Below are positions 7,729-17,106 of a stretch of DNA of 64,000 bases, one piece after another; the first letter of the stretch is position 1, and each line of letters starts with the position of its first letter. The notes under the pieces were generated by a model. The model was given only the letters and a program-made list of their open reading frames with translations. It had not been told where the DNA came from and did not search any database. Source of the stretch: JAEMQF01 sp963791595 (GTDB lineage: Bacteria; Pseudomonadota; Gammaproteobacteria; Burkholderiales; Burkholderiaceae_C); contig CAWBTF010000011.1 of the NCBI GenBank assembly GCA_963791595.1, positions 62,001-126,000 of the forward strand. Direction: 5' to 3'. A program made the position numbers and the translations under genes.

Positions 7729-9177
7729 ATGACCCCCGTTGCCCCCGTTGCGATCCCGACCGAACTGCTGATCGATGGTGCTTTCGTCGCCGGCGAAGGC
7801 GAAGCCGAAAAGGTGCTGAACCCCGCCACCGGCGAATTGCTCGTGGCGTTGAAGGAGGCATCGACCGAGCAGGTGCACAAGGCCGTCTCGGCCGCGCACC
7901 GCGCCTTCGACAGCTGGAGTGAGACGACGCCGATGGAGCGCTCGCGCATGTTGCTCAAGCTCGCCGATGCGATCGAAGCGCGTGGCGAAGAGTTCGCGCG
8001 GCTCGAGTCGCTGAATTGCGGCAAGCCCTATGCGCGCGCCCTCGGGGACGAAATCCCGGCCATCGCCGACTGTTACCGCTACTTCGCCGGCGCGGCGCGC
8101 TGCATGGGCGGCACGCTGGCGAACGAGTATCTTGCCGGCCACACGAGCATGATCCGGCGCGATCCCGTGGGCGTGGTCGGTTCGATCGCGCCGTGGAACT
8201 ACCCGCTGATGATGGCGGCGTGGAAGCTCGCGCCCGCGCTGGCGGCGGGCAACACGGTCGTCATCAAGCCGAGCGAGCAGACGCCGTTGACGACGCTGCT
8301 GCTCGCCAAGGTGATCGCGGAAATCTTCCCGAAAGGCGTGGTCAACGTGATCGCCGGGCGCGGCAACAGCGTTGGGCAGCCGCTCGTCGAACACCCGAAA
8401 GTCGCGATGGTGAGCCTGACCGGCGACGTGAGCACCGGCCGCAAGATCCTGCAGGCGGCGACGGGGACACTGAAGCGCACGCACCTGGAACTCGGCGGCA
8501 AGGCGCCGGTGATCGTGTTCGACGATGCCGACATTGCGTCGGTCGTCGAAGGCCTGCGTACCTTCGGCTACTACAACGCCGGCCAAGACTGCACGGCCGC
8601 TTGCCGCGTCTACGCCGGAAGCAAGGTTTACGAGCGGCTGGTCGCGGACCTGTCGAGCGCGGCCAAGAGCATCAAGGTGGGATTGCAGGACGACCCGGAA
8701 TCGGAAATCGGCCCGCTCATCAGCGACCGCCAGCGCAACCGCGTCGCGAGCTTCGTCGAGCGTGCGCAGATGACCGGCCACATGGAAATCACCGCCGGCG
8801 GCAAGGCGCGTGCCGGCGCCGGTTTCTTTTACGAGCCCACGGTGGTGGCCGGCGCGCGCCAGGAAGACGAAATCGTGAAGCGCGAAGTCTTCGGCCCGGT
8901 GGTGAGCGTGACTCGCTTCAGCGACACCGAACAAGCGATCGCCTGGGCCAACGACAGCGACTACGGTCTCGCGTCGAGCGTGTGGACGCAGGATGTCGCC
9001 AAGGCGATGCGCGTCGCGAAGAAACTGCAATACGGGTGCACCTGGATCAACACCCACTTCATGCTCGTCAACGAAATGCCGCACGGTGGCATGAAGTCTT
9101 CCGGCTACGGCAAGGACATGAGCATGTACGCGCTGGAGGACTACACCGTCGCGCGGCACGTGATGGTGAAGATGTAG
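7729..9177 (+). CDS. patD: Gamma-aminobutyraldehyde dehydrogenase
   Basis: This NAD-dependent aldehyde dehydrogenase should oxidise 4-aminobutyraldehyde, made from putrescine, to GABA in the cytoplasm. The 482-residue protein has the general-base Glu254 in LELGGKAP and catalytic Cys288 in the PatD-typical GQDCTAACR block. The C-terminus YGKDMSMYALEDYTVARHV also matches PatD closely. The start at 7729 has AAGGAGA at 7716-7722, although the frame is open far upstream inside ydcV. It sits at the end of the ydcSTUV operon, linking uptake to oxidation. A PatA-type aminotransferase is not present in the window, so the step that makes the aldehyde must come from elsewhere. A broader aminoaldehyde or betaine aldehyde range cannot be excluded. 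Confidence 0.9.
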   Translation: MTPVAPVAIPTELLIDGAFVAGEGEAEKVLNPATGELLVALKEASTEQVHKAVSAAHRAFDSWSETTPMERSRMLLKLADAIEARGEEFARLESLNCGKPYARALGDEIPAIADCYRYFAGAARCMGGTLANEYLAGHTSMIRRDPVGVVGSIAPWNYPLMMAAWKLAPALAAGNTVVIKPSEQTPLTTLLLAKVIAEIFPKGVVNVIAGRGNSVGQPLVEHPKVAMVSLTGDVSTGRKILQAATGTLKRTHLELGGKAPVIVFDDADIASVVEGLRTFGYYNAGQDCTAACRVYAGSKVYERLVADLSSAAKSIKVGLQDDPESEIGPLISDRQRNRVASFVERAQMTGHMEITAGGKARAGAGFFYEPTVVAGARQEDEIVKREVFGPVVSVTRFSDTEQAIAWANDSDYGLASSVWTQDVAKAMRVAKKLQYGCTWINTHFMLVNEMPHGGMKSSGYGKDMSMYALEDYTVARHVMVKM

Positions 9178-9190
9178 CTCACCCGCAAGT

Positions 9191-10111
9191 TCAGGCGCGG
9201 CGCAGCCGCGACTGCTCGCGCGCGAGTTCGATGAACTCGGTGGCCACCGGCTTCAGCCCCGAGCCGCGCCGCCACACCAGGCCCACGTCGATCGTCGGCA
9301 CTTCGTCGCGCAGGCGACGCGCGTCGACATGTTCGGCATCGAGCGTCCACGGCCGGTACAGAAAATCGGGCAGCACCGCGATGCCCGCGCCGGCGCCGAC
9401 GAGCGAGCGCACCGCCTCCAGCGACGAGGTGCGCAATATCGTGCGCGGCTTCAATTGGTGGCGGGCCCACACGCCCGCCATCAACTCGTCGATGCGGTCG
9501 GCTTCCAGCACGATCTGGTCGAACGCCGCGCACTGCGCGAGCGTGACCTCGTCGCTGCCCGTCAACTCATGGTTCGACGGCAACCAGACGCGGTTCTGGC
9601 TGCGCGTGAGCGTTTCCGACAGCATCGCCTGCGGTTCGCTGAGCGCGTTGCTGACCATGATCGCGACATCGAGTTCGCCGTTGATCAGCAGGTGTTCGAG
9701 AAAGCGCGGTGCGTCTTCCGTGACGAACACTTCCACGGCGGGGCAATTGCGCCGGAAGCGGCTGAACAACTCGCTCAGGTAGTAGCCTGCCACCAGGCTC
9801 GTCACGCCCACAGCGAGCACCCCTGACAGCTCGGGCTCAGCGTCGCCGCCGTGCAGGCGCAGCGCGTCGGCCACCGAGGCGATCACCTTGCGCGCGCTTG
9901 CCAGGAACCGGTGCCCTTGCGGCGTGAGCGTCATGCCCTTGGAGCTGCGCTCGAAGAGAACGCTTCCGAGTTCGGCTTCGAGTTCAGCCAAGCTCTTGGT
10001 GAGCGCGCTCTGCGCGATGTTCAACATGCGCGAGGCCGACGCGACCGAGCCGCCCTCCGCGACGGCGATGAAGTAGCGGAACTGGCGCAGCGTGACGTGG
10101 CGGTAGTTCAT
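9191..10111 (-). CDS. LysR-family transcriptional regulator
   Basis: This is a LysR-type regulator of 306 residues with an N-terminal winged helix-turn-helix (RQFRYFIAVAEGGSVASASR, then NIAQSALTKSLAELE, residues about 8-50) and a C-terminal periplasmic-binding-like effector domain. The frame is open 62 codons further upstream, but ATG at 10111 (MNYRHVTLRQF) matches the usual LysR N-terminus. It is convergent with patD, only 13 bp apart, so it may regulate the ydc-patD operon, although LysR proteins more often control divergent genes. The divergent neighbour here is a methyltransferase gene, with a 184-bp shared upstream region. The target is uncertain. Confidence 0.88.
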   Translation of the reverse strand: MNYRHVTLRQFRYFIAVAEGGSVASASRMLNIAQSALTKSLAELEAELGSVLFERSSKGMTLTPQGHRFLASARKVIASVADALRLHGGDAEPELSGVLAVGVTSLVAGYYLSELFSRFRRNCPAVEVFVTEDAPRFLEHLLINGELDVAIMVSNALSEPQAMLSETLTRSQNRVWLPSNHELTGSDEVTLAQCAAFDQIVLEADRIDELMAGVWARHQLKPRTILRTSSLEAVRSLVGAGAGIAVLPDFLYRPWTLDAEHVDARRLRDEVPTIDVGLVWRRGSGLKPVATEFIELAREQSRLRRA

Positions 10112-10295
10112 CGAATCGGGCGGGGTTCCAGGGCGCAACCCGGGTTTTAACCGATGCCCAGTTGCTGCCGGCCAGTTTGAGGCCAGTTCCGGCGCCGACC
10201 CTGGCAGTCGACGCCAGTCTGCACAGGGCAGCGCGCATACTCCCGGCCTGCACCTGACCCTAAGCCCCGTTTGCAGGGGTTTCGCTCCCCCACGC

Positions 10296-11021
10296 ATGCC
10301 GGGCTACCTCACCAAACAAGAACAGATACAGATCAGCGGCGTTGCGGACCTGACGATTCGCTCGCTGCTCGACCACGAGCAGTTCGCCGACCCGCTGGGT
10401 GAGGCGCGGCGCATGGGAATCTTTTCGGCGGCTTGGCCTTTGTTCGGACTGCTCTGGCCCTCCGGTGTGGAACTCGCCGCGCGCCTGGCGTTGCGGCCGG
10501 TCAGCGCGGGCGAACGCATCCTCGAACTCGGTTGCGGCCTGGGCTTGGCGAGCATGGTCGGGCACCGGCGCGGCGCCGACGTGACGGCCAGCGACCGCCA
10601 TCCGCTGGCGGGGCAGTTTCTGCGCGAGAACGTCATGCTCAATTCGCTGTTGCCGATGAATTACCGGCATGGCGATTGGGGGCTCGCCGAGCCACCCGCC
10701 GCGCACCGAGGCGCAAGCGCCGACGCCGCCGTGCGTGGGCGCTTCGAGCTGATCATTGCCAGCGACGTGCTCTACGAGCGCGATGTGAGCGGTGCGCTGG
10801 CGGGCTTCGTCGCCTTGCATGCCACACCGCGCTGCGAGGTCTGGATCGTCGACCCGGACCGCGGCAACCGGCCGGCGTTCAACCGATTGATGGCTGCGGC
10901 GGGGTTCGAACGGAGCGAACTGCGGCTCGACCGCGCAGCTACTCGCGATGCGGCCGGCTACAAGGGCCGCCTGTTGACCTACACGCGCGATCAGGTGCTA
11001 CAAACGTCAGGCTCGCCGTGA
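10296..11021 (+). CDS. SAM-dependent methyltransferase (Methyltransf_16-like)
   Basis: This 241-residue class I methyltransferase has the SAM-binding motif I LELGCGLGLASM near residue 72 followed by the acidic TASDRHPLAG at the end of beta-2. The later ELIIASDVLYERDVSG block is typical of the lysine/nicotinamide methyltransferase-like family (Methyltransf_16). Such proteins often methylate protein lysines, but the substrate here is unknown. The N-terminal Gln-rich KQEQIQISGVADL segment is characteristic of the bacterial branch. It is divergent from the LysR gene and convergent with the cupin gene. Confidence 0.75.
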   Translation: MPGYLTKQEQIQISGVADLTIRSLLDHEQFADPLGEARRMGIFSAAWPLFGLLWPSGVELAARLALRPVSAGERILELGCGLGLASMVGHRRGADVTASDRHPLAGQFLRENVMLNSLLPMNYRHGDWGLAEPPAAHRGASADAAVRGRFELIIASDVLYERDVSGALAGFVALHATPRCEVWIVDPDRGNRPAFNRLMAAAGFERSELRLDRAATRDAAGYKGRLLTYTRDQVLQTSGSP

Positions 11022-11060
11022 TGCGCGCAGGAGTTTCTCTCCCGCTCGGGGCGAAATGAG

Positions 11061-11459
11061 TCAAGCGCGGACGAACAAAGTCACCAAAGCGTCGGCGCCA
11101 CGCTGCCGGCTCCAGTGGCCATGGATGGCGGCGTTGAAGGTGGCGCCGGCCGGCAGCAGGTCGGCAGAATAAAAGTGCTCGCCCGGCTTGAAGATTCGCG
11201 AGCTGCCGTCTTGCAGGCCGATCTCCATCTCGCCGCGCAGGACGAACACCCACTGCGGCGTGCCGGTGCAGTGAAACTCGCTGCGAAAGCCGACCGGGCT
11301 TTCGCGCAATTGCATGGCGCTGCTCGGCAGGGGCGTTGAAAGCATCGATTGGGGTGAGCCTTCGGTCAACGCAATGGGTTCGTCGCGAAAGCGCGCCCGG
11401 CCATCGGCGCCGGTGTAGAGAGTCACTTTCGTGAACGTTGCGCGTTTCGGCTCAGTCAT
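11061..11459 (-). CDS. Cupin-domain protein
   Basis: This is a small (132 aa) single-domain cupin. The conserved beta-barrel blocks are FHCTGTPQWVFVLRGEMEIG, with one potential metal His, and a second block FKPGEHFYSADLLPAGATF. Cupins include enzymes and sensors, so no reaction can be assigned. The start at 11459 (MTEPKRATF) leaves a 135-bp divergent gap to pobA, suggesting shared regulation but not proving a role in aromatic metabolism. It ends 39 bp from the convergent methyltransferase gene. Confidence 0.7.
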   Translation of the reverse strand: MTEPKRATFTKVTLYTGADGRARFRDEPIALTEGSPQSMLSTPLPSSAMQLRESPVGFRSEFHCTGTPQWVFVLRGEMEIGLQDGSSRIFKPGEHFYSADLLPAGATFNAAIHGHWSRQRGADALVTLFVRA

Positions 11460-11594
11460 GGCAAATGCGCCCGGTGGGGCCGGGTGAGTACGATTCGGGA
11501 CTGTAGCCGCTGCCTGCCTGTCGTGCGAGAGGGCCGACCCATGGCCCGACAGGACTCTGAACGTGGACAATCGCGGCAGGAGCGGAGAATCACG

Positions 11595-12767
11595 ATGAGA
11601 GTTCAGGTGGCGATCGTCGGCGCGGGGCCGGCGGGGCTGTTGCTTGGTGCCTTGCTGCACCGCGCGGGCGTGGAGGCGATGATCGTCGAGCAGCGCAGCG
11701 CCGACTACGTGCTTGGGCGTGTGCGCGCCGGCGTGCTCGAACAGGGCACGGTCGACCTGCTCGACCAATTGGGCCTGGGCGCGCGCCTGCACGCGGAAGG
11801 GTTGGTGCACGGCGGCGTGGAACTGTCGTTCGGCGGGCAGCGCCATCGAATCGACCTGAACAAGTTGACCGGCGGCAAGAATGTCACCGTCTACGGTCAA
11901 ACAGAGATCACGCGCGACCTGATGGACGCGCACCGCGCGATGGGCACACGCGTCGTCTATGAAGCCGAGCAGGTGAGCCTGCACGACTTCGACGGCGCCC
12001 GGCCCAGCGTGCGCTGGCTGAGCGCAGGCCAGGCACAACAGGTCGACTGCGACTTCATCGCCGGTTGCGACGGCTACCACGGCGTCAGCCGCGCGAGCGT
12101 GCCCGCAAGCGCGATCCAGACCTTCGAGCGGACCTATCCGTTCGCTTGGCTCGGCTTGTTGTCGGACACGCCTCCCGTATCTCACGAAGTGATGTACACG
12201 AACCACGAACGTGGCTTCGCGCTGTGCAGCATGCGTTCGATGACGCGCGCGCGCAACTATGTGCAGTGTTCGCTCGACGATTCACCGGAGCAATGGTCGG
12301 ACGCCCGGTTCTGGGACGAGCTGCGGCGGCGTCTCGACCCTCAGGCGGCCGAGACGCTGGTCACCGGGCCGTCGATCGAGAAGAGCATCGCACCGCTGCG
12401 CAGCTTCGTCGCCGAGCCGATGCGTTTCGGCCGCCTGTTTCTCGCGGGCGACGCCGCGCACATCGTTCCGCCCACCGGCGCCAAGGGCTTGAACCTGGCC
12501 GCCAGCGATGTGAAGTCGCTCGGCGAGTCGATGATCGAATATTTTCGCGACAAGAACAGCGCCGGCATCGACACGTATTCGCCGCGCTGCCTGCGCCGCA
12601 TCTGGCGCGCAGAGCGCTTTTCATGGTGGCTCACGTCGCTGCTGCACAAGTTCCCCGACACCGGCGGATTCGGCCAGAAGATGCAGGCGGCGGAACTCGA
12701 CTACCTGGTGAACTCGGTGGCCGCTTCCACCGCGATGGCGGAAAATTATGTCGGCCTGCCGATGTAG
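11595..12767 (+). CDS. pobA: 4-hydroxybenzoate 3-monooxygenase
   Basis: PobA hydroxylates 4-hydroxybenzoate to protocatechuate with NADPH and O2, feeding the beta-ketoadipate pathway. The 390-residue flavoprotein (family about 394) has the FAD motif IVGAGPAGLLLGALLHRAG at residues 6-24, the arginine-containing GRVRAGVLEQG segment, the DG motif FIAGCDGYHG and the GDAAHIVPPTGAKGLN block. All are typical of class A flavoprotein aromatic hydroxylases. The ATG at 11595 gives the expected N-terminus; two upstream in-frame ATGs add residues without similarity. No AraC- or IclR-type pobR gene is adjacent, so regulation is not visible here. Confidence 0.92.
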   Translation: MRVQVAIVGAGPAGLLLGALLHRAGVEAMIVEQRSADYVLGRVRAGVLEQGTVDLLDQLGLGARLHAEGLVHGGVELSFGGQRHRIDLNKLTGGKNVTVYGQTEITRDLMDAHRAMGTRVVYEAEQVSLHDFDGARPSVRWLSAGQAQQVDCDFIAGCDGYHGVSRASVPASAIQTFERTYPFAWLGLLSDTPPVSHEVMYTNHERGFALCSMRSMTRARNYVQCSLDDSPEQWSDARFWDELRRRLDPQAAETLVTGPSIEKSIAPLRSFVAEPMRFGRLFLAGDAAHIVPPTGAKGLNLAASDVKSLGESMIEYFRDKNSAGIDTYSPRCLRRIWRAERFSWWLTSLLHKFPDTGGFGQKMQAAELDYLVNSVAASTAMAENYVGLPM

Positions 12768-12834
12768 ATCGGCCAGGCACTAACATCGACCCGCGCCGAC
12801 ACGCCGCCCGGCGCTCCAACCAATGGGACCTCAG

Positions 12835-13965
12835 ATGAGTGCTCGCACCACACCCCCGTTTCGCGCAGACCATGTCGGCAGTTTTCTCCGACCCAAACGC
12901 CTGCTCGATGCGCGCGAGAAGCATCGGACAGGCGAACTCGACGCGGCGGGGCTGCGCGCGGTGGAAGACGACGCGATCGCCGAGATCGTGAAGTTCCAGC
13001 ATGACGTGGGGCTGCAAAGCATCACCGACGGCGAGTTTCGCCGCACCTATTTCCACATCGACTTTCTCGAGCAGATCGGCGGCGTGAAGACCGACATTCC
13101 GGTGATGGTGACCAAGCCCGACGGCAAGCAGGAACTCGCGCCGCCGGTGATGCGCGTCGTGGGCAAGGTGCGGCATGTGAAAGACATCCAGCTCGCCGAC
13201 TTCGAGTACCTGAAGAGCAGGGTCGACGCGCTGGGCAAGAAGGGCCTGACGCCCAAGGTGACGATTCCGTCGCCGACGATGCTGCACTTTCGCGGCGGGC
13301 GCGCGGGGATCAGCCGCGAGCACTACCCCGACCTCGAACCGTTCTACCAGGATGTGGCGAACGCCTATGGCGACGAGCTGCGTTCGCTCGCCTCCGCCGG
13401 TTGCACCTACGTGCAGATGGACGACACCAACCTCGCCTACCTGTGCGACGACAAGATGCGCGAAGCGGCCCGTTCGCGCGGCGACGACCCCGACGAGCTG
13501 CCGCACCGCTACGCGTCGTTCATCAACCGCGTGGTCGCGCAAAAGCCGGCCGGCATGACGCTCGCGGTGCACCTGTGCCGAGGCAATTTCCAGAGCACCT
13601 GGGCCGCGCAGGGCGGCTATGAGCCGGTGGCCCAGGCGCTGCTGAGCGAGATGAATGTCGACGGCTACTTTCTCGAATACGACGACGCGAGAAGCGGCGA
13701 CTTCAAGCCCTTGCGGTACCTGCCCAAGGGCAAGATCGTCGTGCTCGGCCTGGTGACGACGAAGCTGGGCCAGCTCGAATCGAAAGACGATCTGAAGCGG
13801 CGCATCGACGAAGCCTCGAAGTACGCGCCGCTCGAGCAGCTGTGCCTGTCGCCGCAGTGCGGCTTCAGCAGCACCGTGCACGGCAATGCGATCGCCGTGG
13901 AAGCGCAGCGTGCGAAGCTGGCGCTGGTGGTCGAAGTGGCGCGCGAGGTCTGGCAGGGGCGTTGA
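12835..13965 (+). CDS. MetE C-terminal-like methyltransferase (methionine synthase II family)
   Basis: This 376-residue TIM-barrel protein belongs to the cobalamin-independent methionine synthase C-terminal family (YxjG/YxjH-like), about half the size of full MetE and lacking the N-terminal domain. The start RADHVGSFLRP, the ITDGEFRRTYF block, HLCRGNF near residue 245 and LSPQCGFSST near residue 343 carry the His/Cys residues that bind zinc in MetE. Members transfer methyl groups to homocysteine from varied donors or act on other thiols, so the donor is unknown. The start is the second of two ATGs 12 bp apart (12823 and 12835). It lies 67 bp after pobA, perhaps cotranscribed. Confidence 0.82.
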   Translation: MSARTTPPFRADHVGSFLRPKRLLDAREKHRTGELDAAGLRAVEDDAIAEIVKFQHDVGLQSITDGEFRRTYFHIDFLEQIGGVKTDIPVMVTKPDGKQELAPPVMRVVGKVRHVKDIQLADFEYLKSRVDALGKKGLTPKVTIPSPTMLHFRGGRAGISREHYPDLEPFYQDVANAYGDELRSLASAGCTYVQMDDTNLAYLCDDKMREAARSRGDDPDELPHRYASFINRVVAQKPAGMTLAVHLCRGNFQSTWAAQGGYEPVAQALLSEMNVDGYFLEYDDARSGDFKPLRYLPKGKIVVLGLVTTKLGQLESKDDLKRRIDEASKYAPLEQLCLSPQCGFSSTVHGNAIAVEAQRAKLALVVEVAREVWQGR

Positions 13966-13975
13966 GGAAAGCCGT

Positions 13976-15166
13976 TCAGGGCTGCTTCACGCCGAACACC
14001 TGGCGCAGATAGGCCAGGAAGGTTTCGTCCGAGCACATCGTCTTGCCGGGAGAGTCGGCGAGTTTCGCGACCGGTTGGCCGTTGCAGCGCACCAGCTTCA
14101 TCACGATGCCCAGTGTCGTGAGGCCGGTGTCGTTGGAGAGATTCGTGCCGATGCCAAAGCCCAGCTGGGTGCGGTCGCCGAAGTGCGCGTACAGGCGAAA
14201 CGCAGCGTCCAGGTCAAGGCCGTCGGAGAACACCAGGCGCTTCGTGTGCGCATCGATGCGCAGCTTCGCGTAGTGCGCAAGCGCTTTTTCGCCCCACACG
14301 GTGGGGTCGCCCGAATCGTGGCGCAGGCCGTCGAAGAGCTTGGCGAAATACAGGTCGAAGTCGGCGAGGAAGGCGTCCATGCCCACCACGTCGGTCAGCG
14401 CAATCCCCAAGTCGCCACGGTACTCCTGCACCCAATCTTCGAGCGCGGCTTTCTGGAAGTCGCGCAGCCGCACGTCGAACGACTGGTAGGACTGCATGTA
14501 TTCATGCGCCATCGTGCCGATGGGAACGAGGTCCAGCGTTCGCGCCAGGTGCACGTTGGATGTGCCTCGAAAGAACTGGGGCACCTCCTTCTTGAGCGTT
14601 CGCACCACTTCGGCTTGCCAAGCGCCTGAGAAGCGGCGGCGCACGCCGAAGTCGAAAAACTCGAAGGGGTGGCGCCGCTGCAGGGTCTTGCCGAAGGCGC
14701 GGATCTGCTCCACCTTCTCGGCGAGCCGGCGCCGGCCGAATTGCATCGCGGCGGCTTCGTCGAAGCGCCGGAAGTAGAGCTCGTTGACGATGGCCAGCAC
14801 GTAGATCTCGAAGCCCATCACGTGTACTTGCGGACCGCGCGCGACGATCTCGAGCGACGTGCCGTTCGCACGCACTTCGATGAATTCGCGCTGGAAGCGG
14901 AAGATGCGCAGAAAGTCGACGAAGTCGGACTTGATGAAGCGCAAGCCCCGCAGGTACGCCAGTTCGTCGGGCTTGAACGCCAGCGTGCACAGGTGGTCGA
15001 GTTGCTCGTTGAGCTCGGGCAGCAGGTCCGCCAGCGGGTACTGGGTCTCGTTGCGGCACGCGAAGTTGTACTCGGCCTGCGCCTGCGGGTGCCGATGCAG
15101 CATCGTCTGCCACATCGTGAACTTGTAGAGGTCGGTCTCGAGCAGGCTGTGGATGATCGGCTTCAT
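13976..15166 (-). CDS. pncB: Nicotinate phosphoribosyltransferase
   Basis: PncB makes nicotinate mononucleotide from nicotinate and PRPP with ATP hydrolysis, the first committed step of NAD salvage. The protein has 396 residues (E. coli about 400). Recognisable blocks are SLLETDLYKFTMWQ at the N-terminus, GTSNVHLAR, and PIGTMAHEYMQSYQ near residue 218, which includes the phosphorylated His. HDSGDPTVWGEKAL and FSDGLDLD follow. The start at 15166 is preferred over an upstream ATG at 15202 because family similarity begins at MKPIIHSLLETD. It is convergent with the MetE-like gene, 10 bp apart. Confidence 0.93.
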   Translation of the reverse strand: MKPIIHSLLETDLYKFTMWQTMLHRHPQAQAEYNFACRNETQYPLADLLPELNEQLDHLCTLAFKPDELAYLRGLRFIKSDFVDFLRIFRFQREFIEVRANGTSLEIVARGPQVHVMGFEIYVLAIVNELYFRRFDEAAAMQFGRRRLAEKVEQIRAFGKTLQRRHPFEFFDFGVRRRFSGAWQAEVVRTLKKEVPQFFRGTSNVHLARTLDLVPIGTMAHEYMQSYQSFDVRLRDFQKAALEDWVQEYRGDLGIALTDVVGMDAFLADFDLYFAKLFDGLRHDSGDPTVWGEKALAHYAKLRIDAHTKRLVFSDGLDLDAAFRLYAHFGDRTQLGFGIGTNLSNDTGLTTLGIVMKLVRCNGQPVAKLADSPGKTMCSDETFLAYLRQVFGVKQP

Positions 15167-15249
15167 GGCGTTGGAGGGCTGCCCGAAGGTTCGATTCTGC
15201 ACGCGAAGGTCGGGCGCCCAGCCCCGGGCTTATCCGGGCAACGATGCTG

Positions 15250-16523
<1,274 letters not shown>

Positions 16524-16527
<4 letters not shown>

Positions 16528-16724
16528 CGGCTCGGCGCCGGTGATGGAGCGGCTGAAGCGGCAGATGCGGCCGGCTGGGCCTTGGGCAAGCTGAGCGGGC
16601 CCTTCTGTCCGCAGGCCGCGGCGCCGAGCAACGGGGCGCAGCACAGTGCGAGCATCAGGGGATTGCGGCCAACGCGCAACCACGCCCACGGTGACGCGGA
16701 TAAACTGGTTCGGCCACTCTTCAT
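16524..16724 (-). CDS. lptM: LptM/YifL-type small lipoprotein
   Basis: This is a 66-residue predicted outer-membrane lipoprotein of the LptM (YifL) family, which in E. coli assists maturation of the LPS translocon LptD. The lipobox LGAAACGQKGPL, with Cys38 as the lipidation site, is the family hallmark, and the tail is Ala/Pro/Ser-rich. The start at 16724 gives a rather long 37-residue leader; an internal Met at residue 24 (MLALCC) is a possible shorter start. It overlaps lysA by 4 bp and is divergent from cyaY, with only 13 bp between the start codons. Confidence 0.8.
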
Positions 16725-16737
16725 CGAAAAGATTCTA

Positions 16738-17106
16738 ATGGCGACGACCGATTCAGCCGATTCCACCAAGCTCAGCGACGCCGCGTATCAGAGCCTGTGT
16801 TCAGCGCTGCTGAGCGCCGTCGAAGCCACGCTGGACGGCTGGCTGCAAGCCGACGTGATCGACATCGACAGCGCGCGCACCGGCGGCATGCTCGAGATGA
16901 GTTTCCCGAACGCGACCAAGATCGTCGTCAACACCCAGCCGCCGCTGCAGGAGATCTGGCTCGCGGCGCGCTCCGGCGGGCACCACTTCAAGTACCGGGA
17001 CGGCGCGTGGCACGACACCAAGGACGGCCGCGAATTCCTTGAAGCGCTCTCGGCCTGCGCGAGCGCCCAAGCCGGGATCGAACTGCGCTTTGGCGCGCCG
17101 CGCTGA
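16738..17106 (+). CDS. cyaY: Frataxin-like iron-sulfur cluster assembly protein
   Basis: CyaY is the bacterial frataxin, which binds iron and modulates iron-sulfur cluster assembly on IscS/IscU in the cytoplasm. At 122 residues it is slightly longer than E. coli CyaY (106) because of an N-terminal extension. The alpha-beta sandwich can be followed through YQSLCSALLSAVEATLDG, an acidic stretch DVIDIDSARTGGMLEMSF, and QEIWLAARSGGHHFKY. ATG at 16738 is the only good start. The stop abuts the ponA stop with no spacer. The lptM-lysA/cyaY/ponA order is one I recognise from Burkholderiales. Confidence 0.9.
   Translation: MATTDSADSTKLSDAAYQSLCSALLSAVEATLDGWLQADVIDIDSARTGGMLEMSFPNATKIVVNTQPPLQEIWLAARSGGHHFKYRDGAWHDTKDGREFLEALSACASAQAGIELRFGAPR

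Noticed and set aside
7669..9159. Long minus-strand frame opposite patD
   Set aside because: It mirrors a well-supported aldehyde dehydrogenase and shows the Arg/His-rich composition usual for antisense frames in GC-rich DNA.
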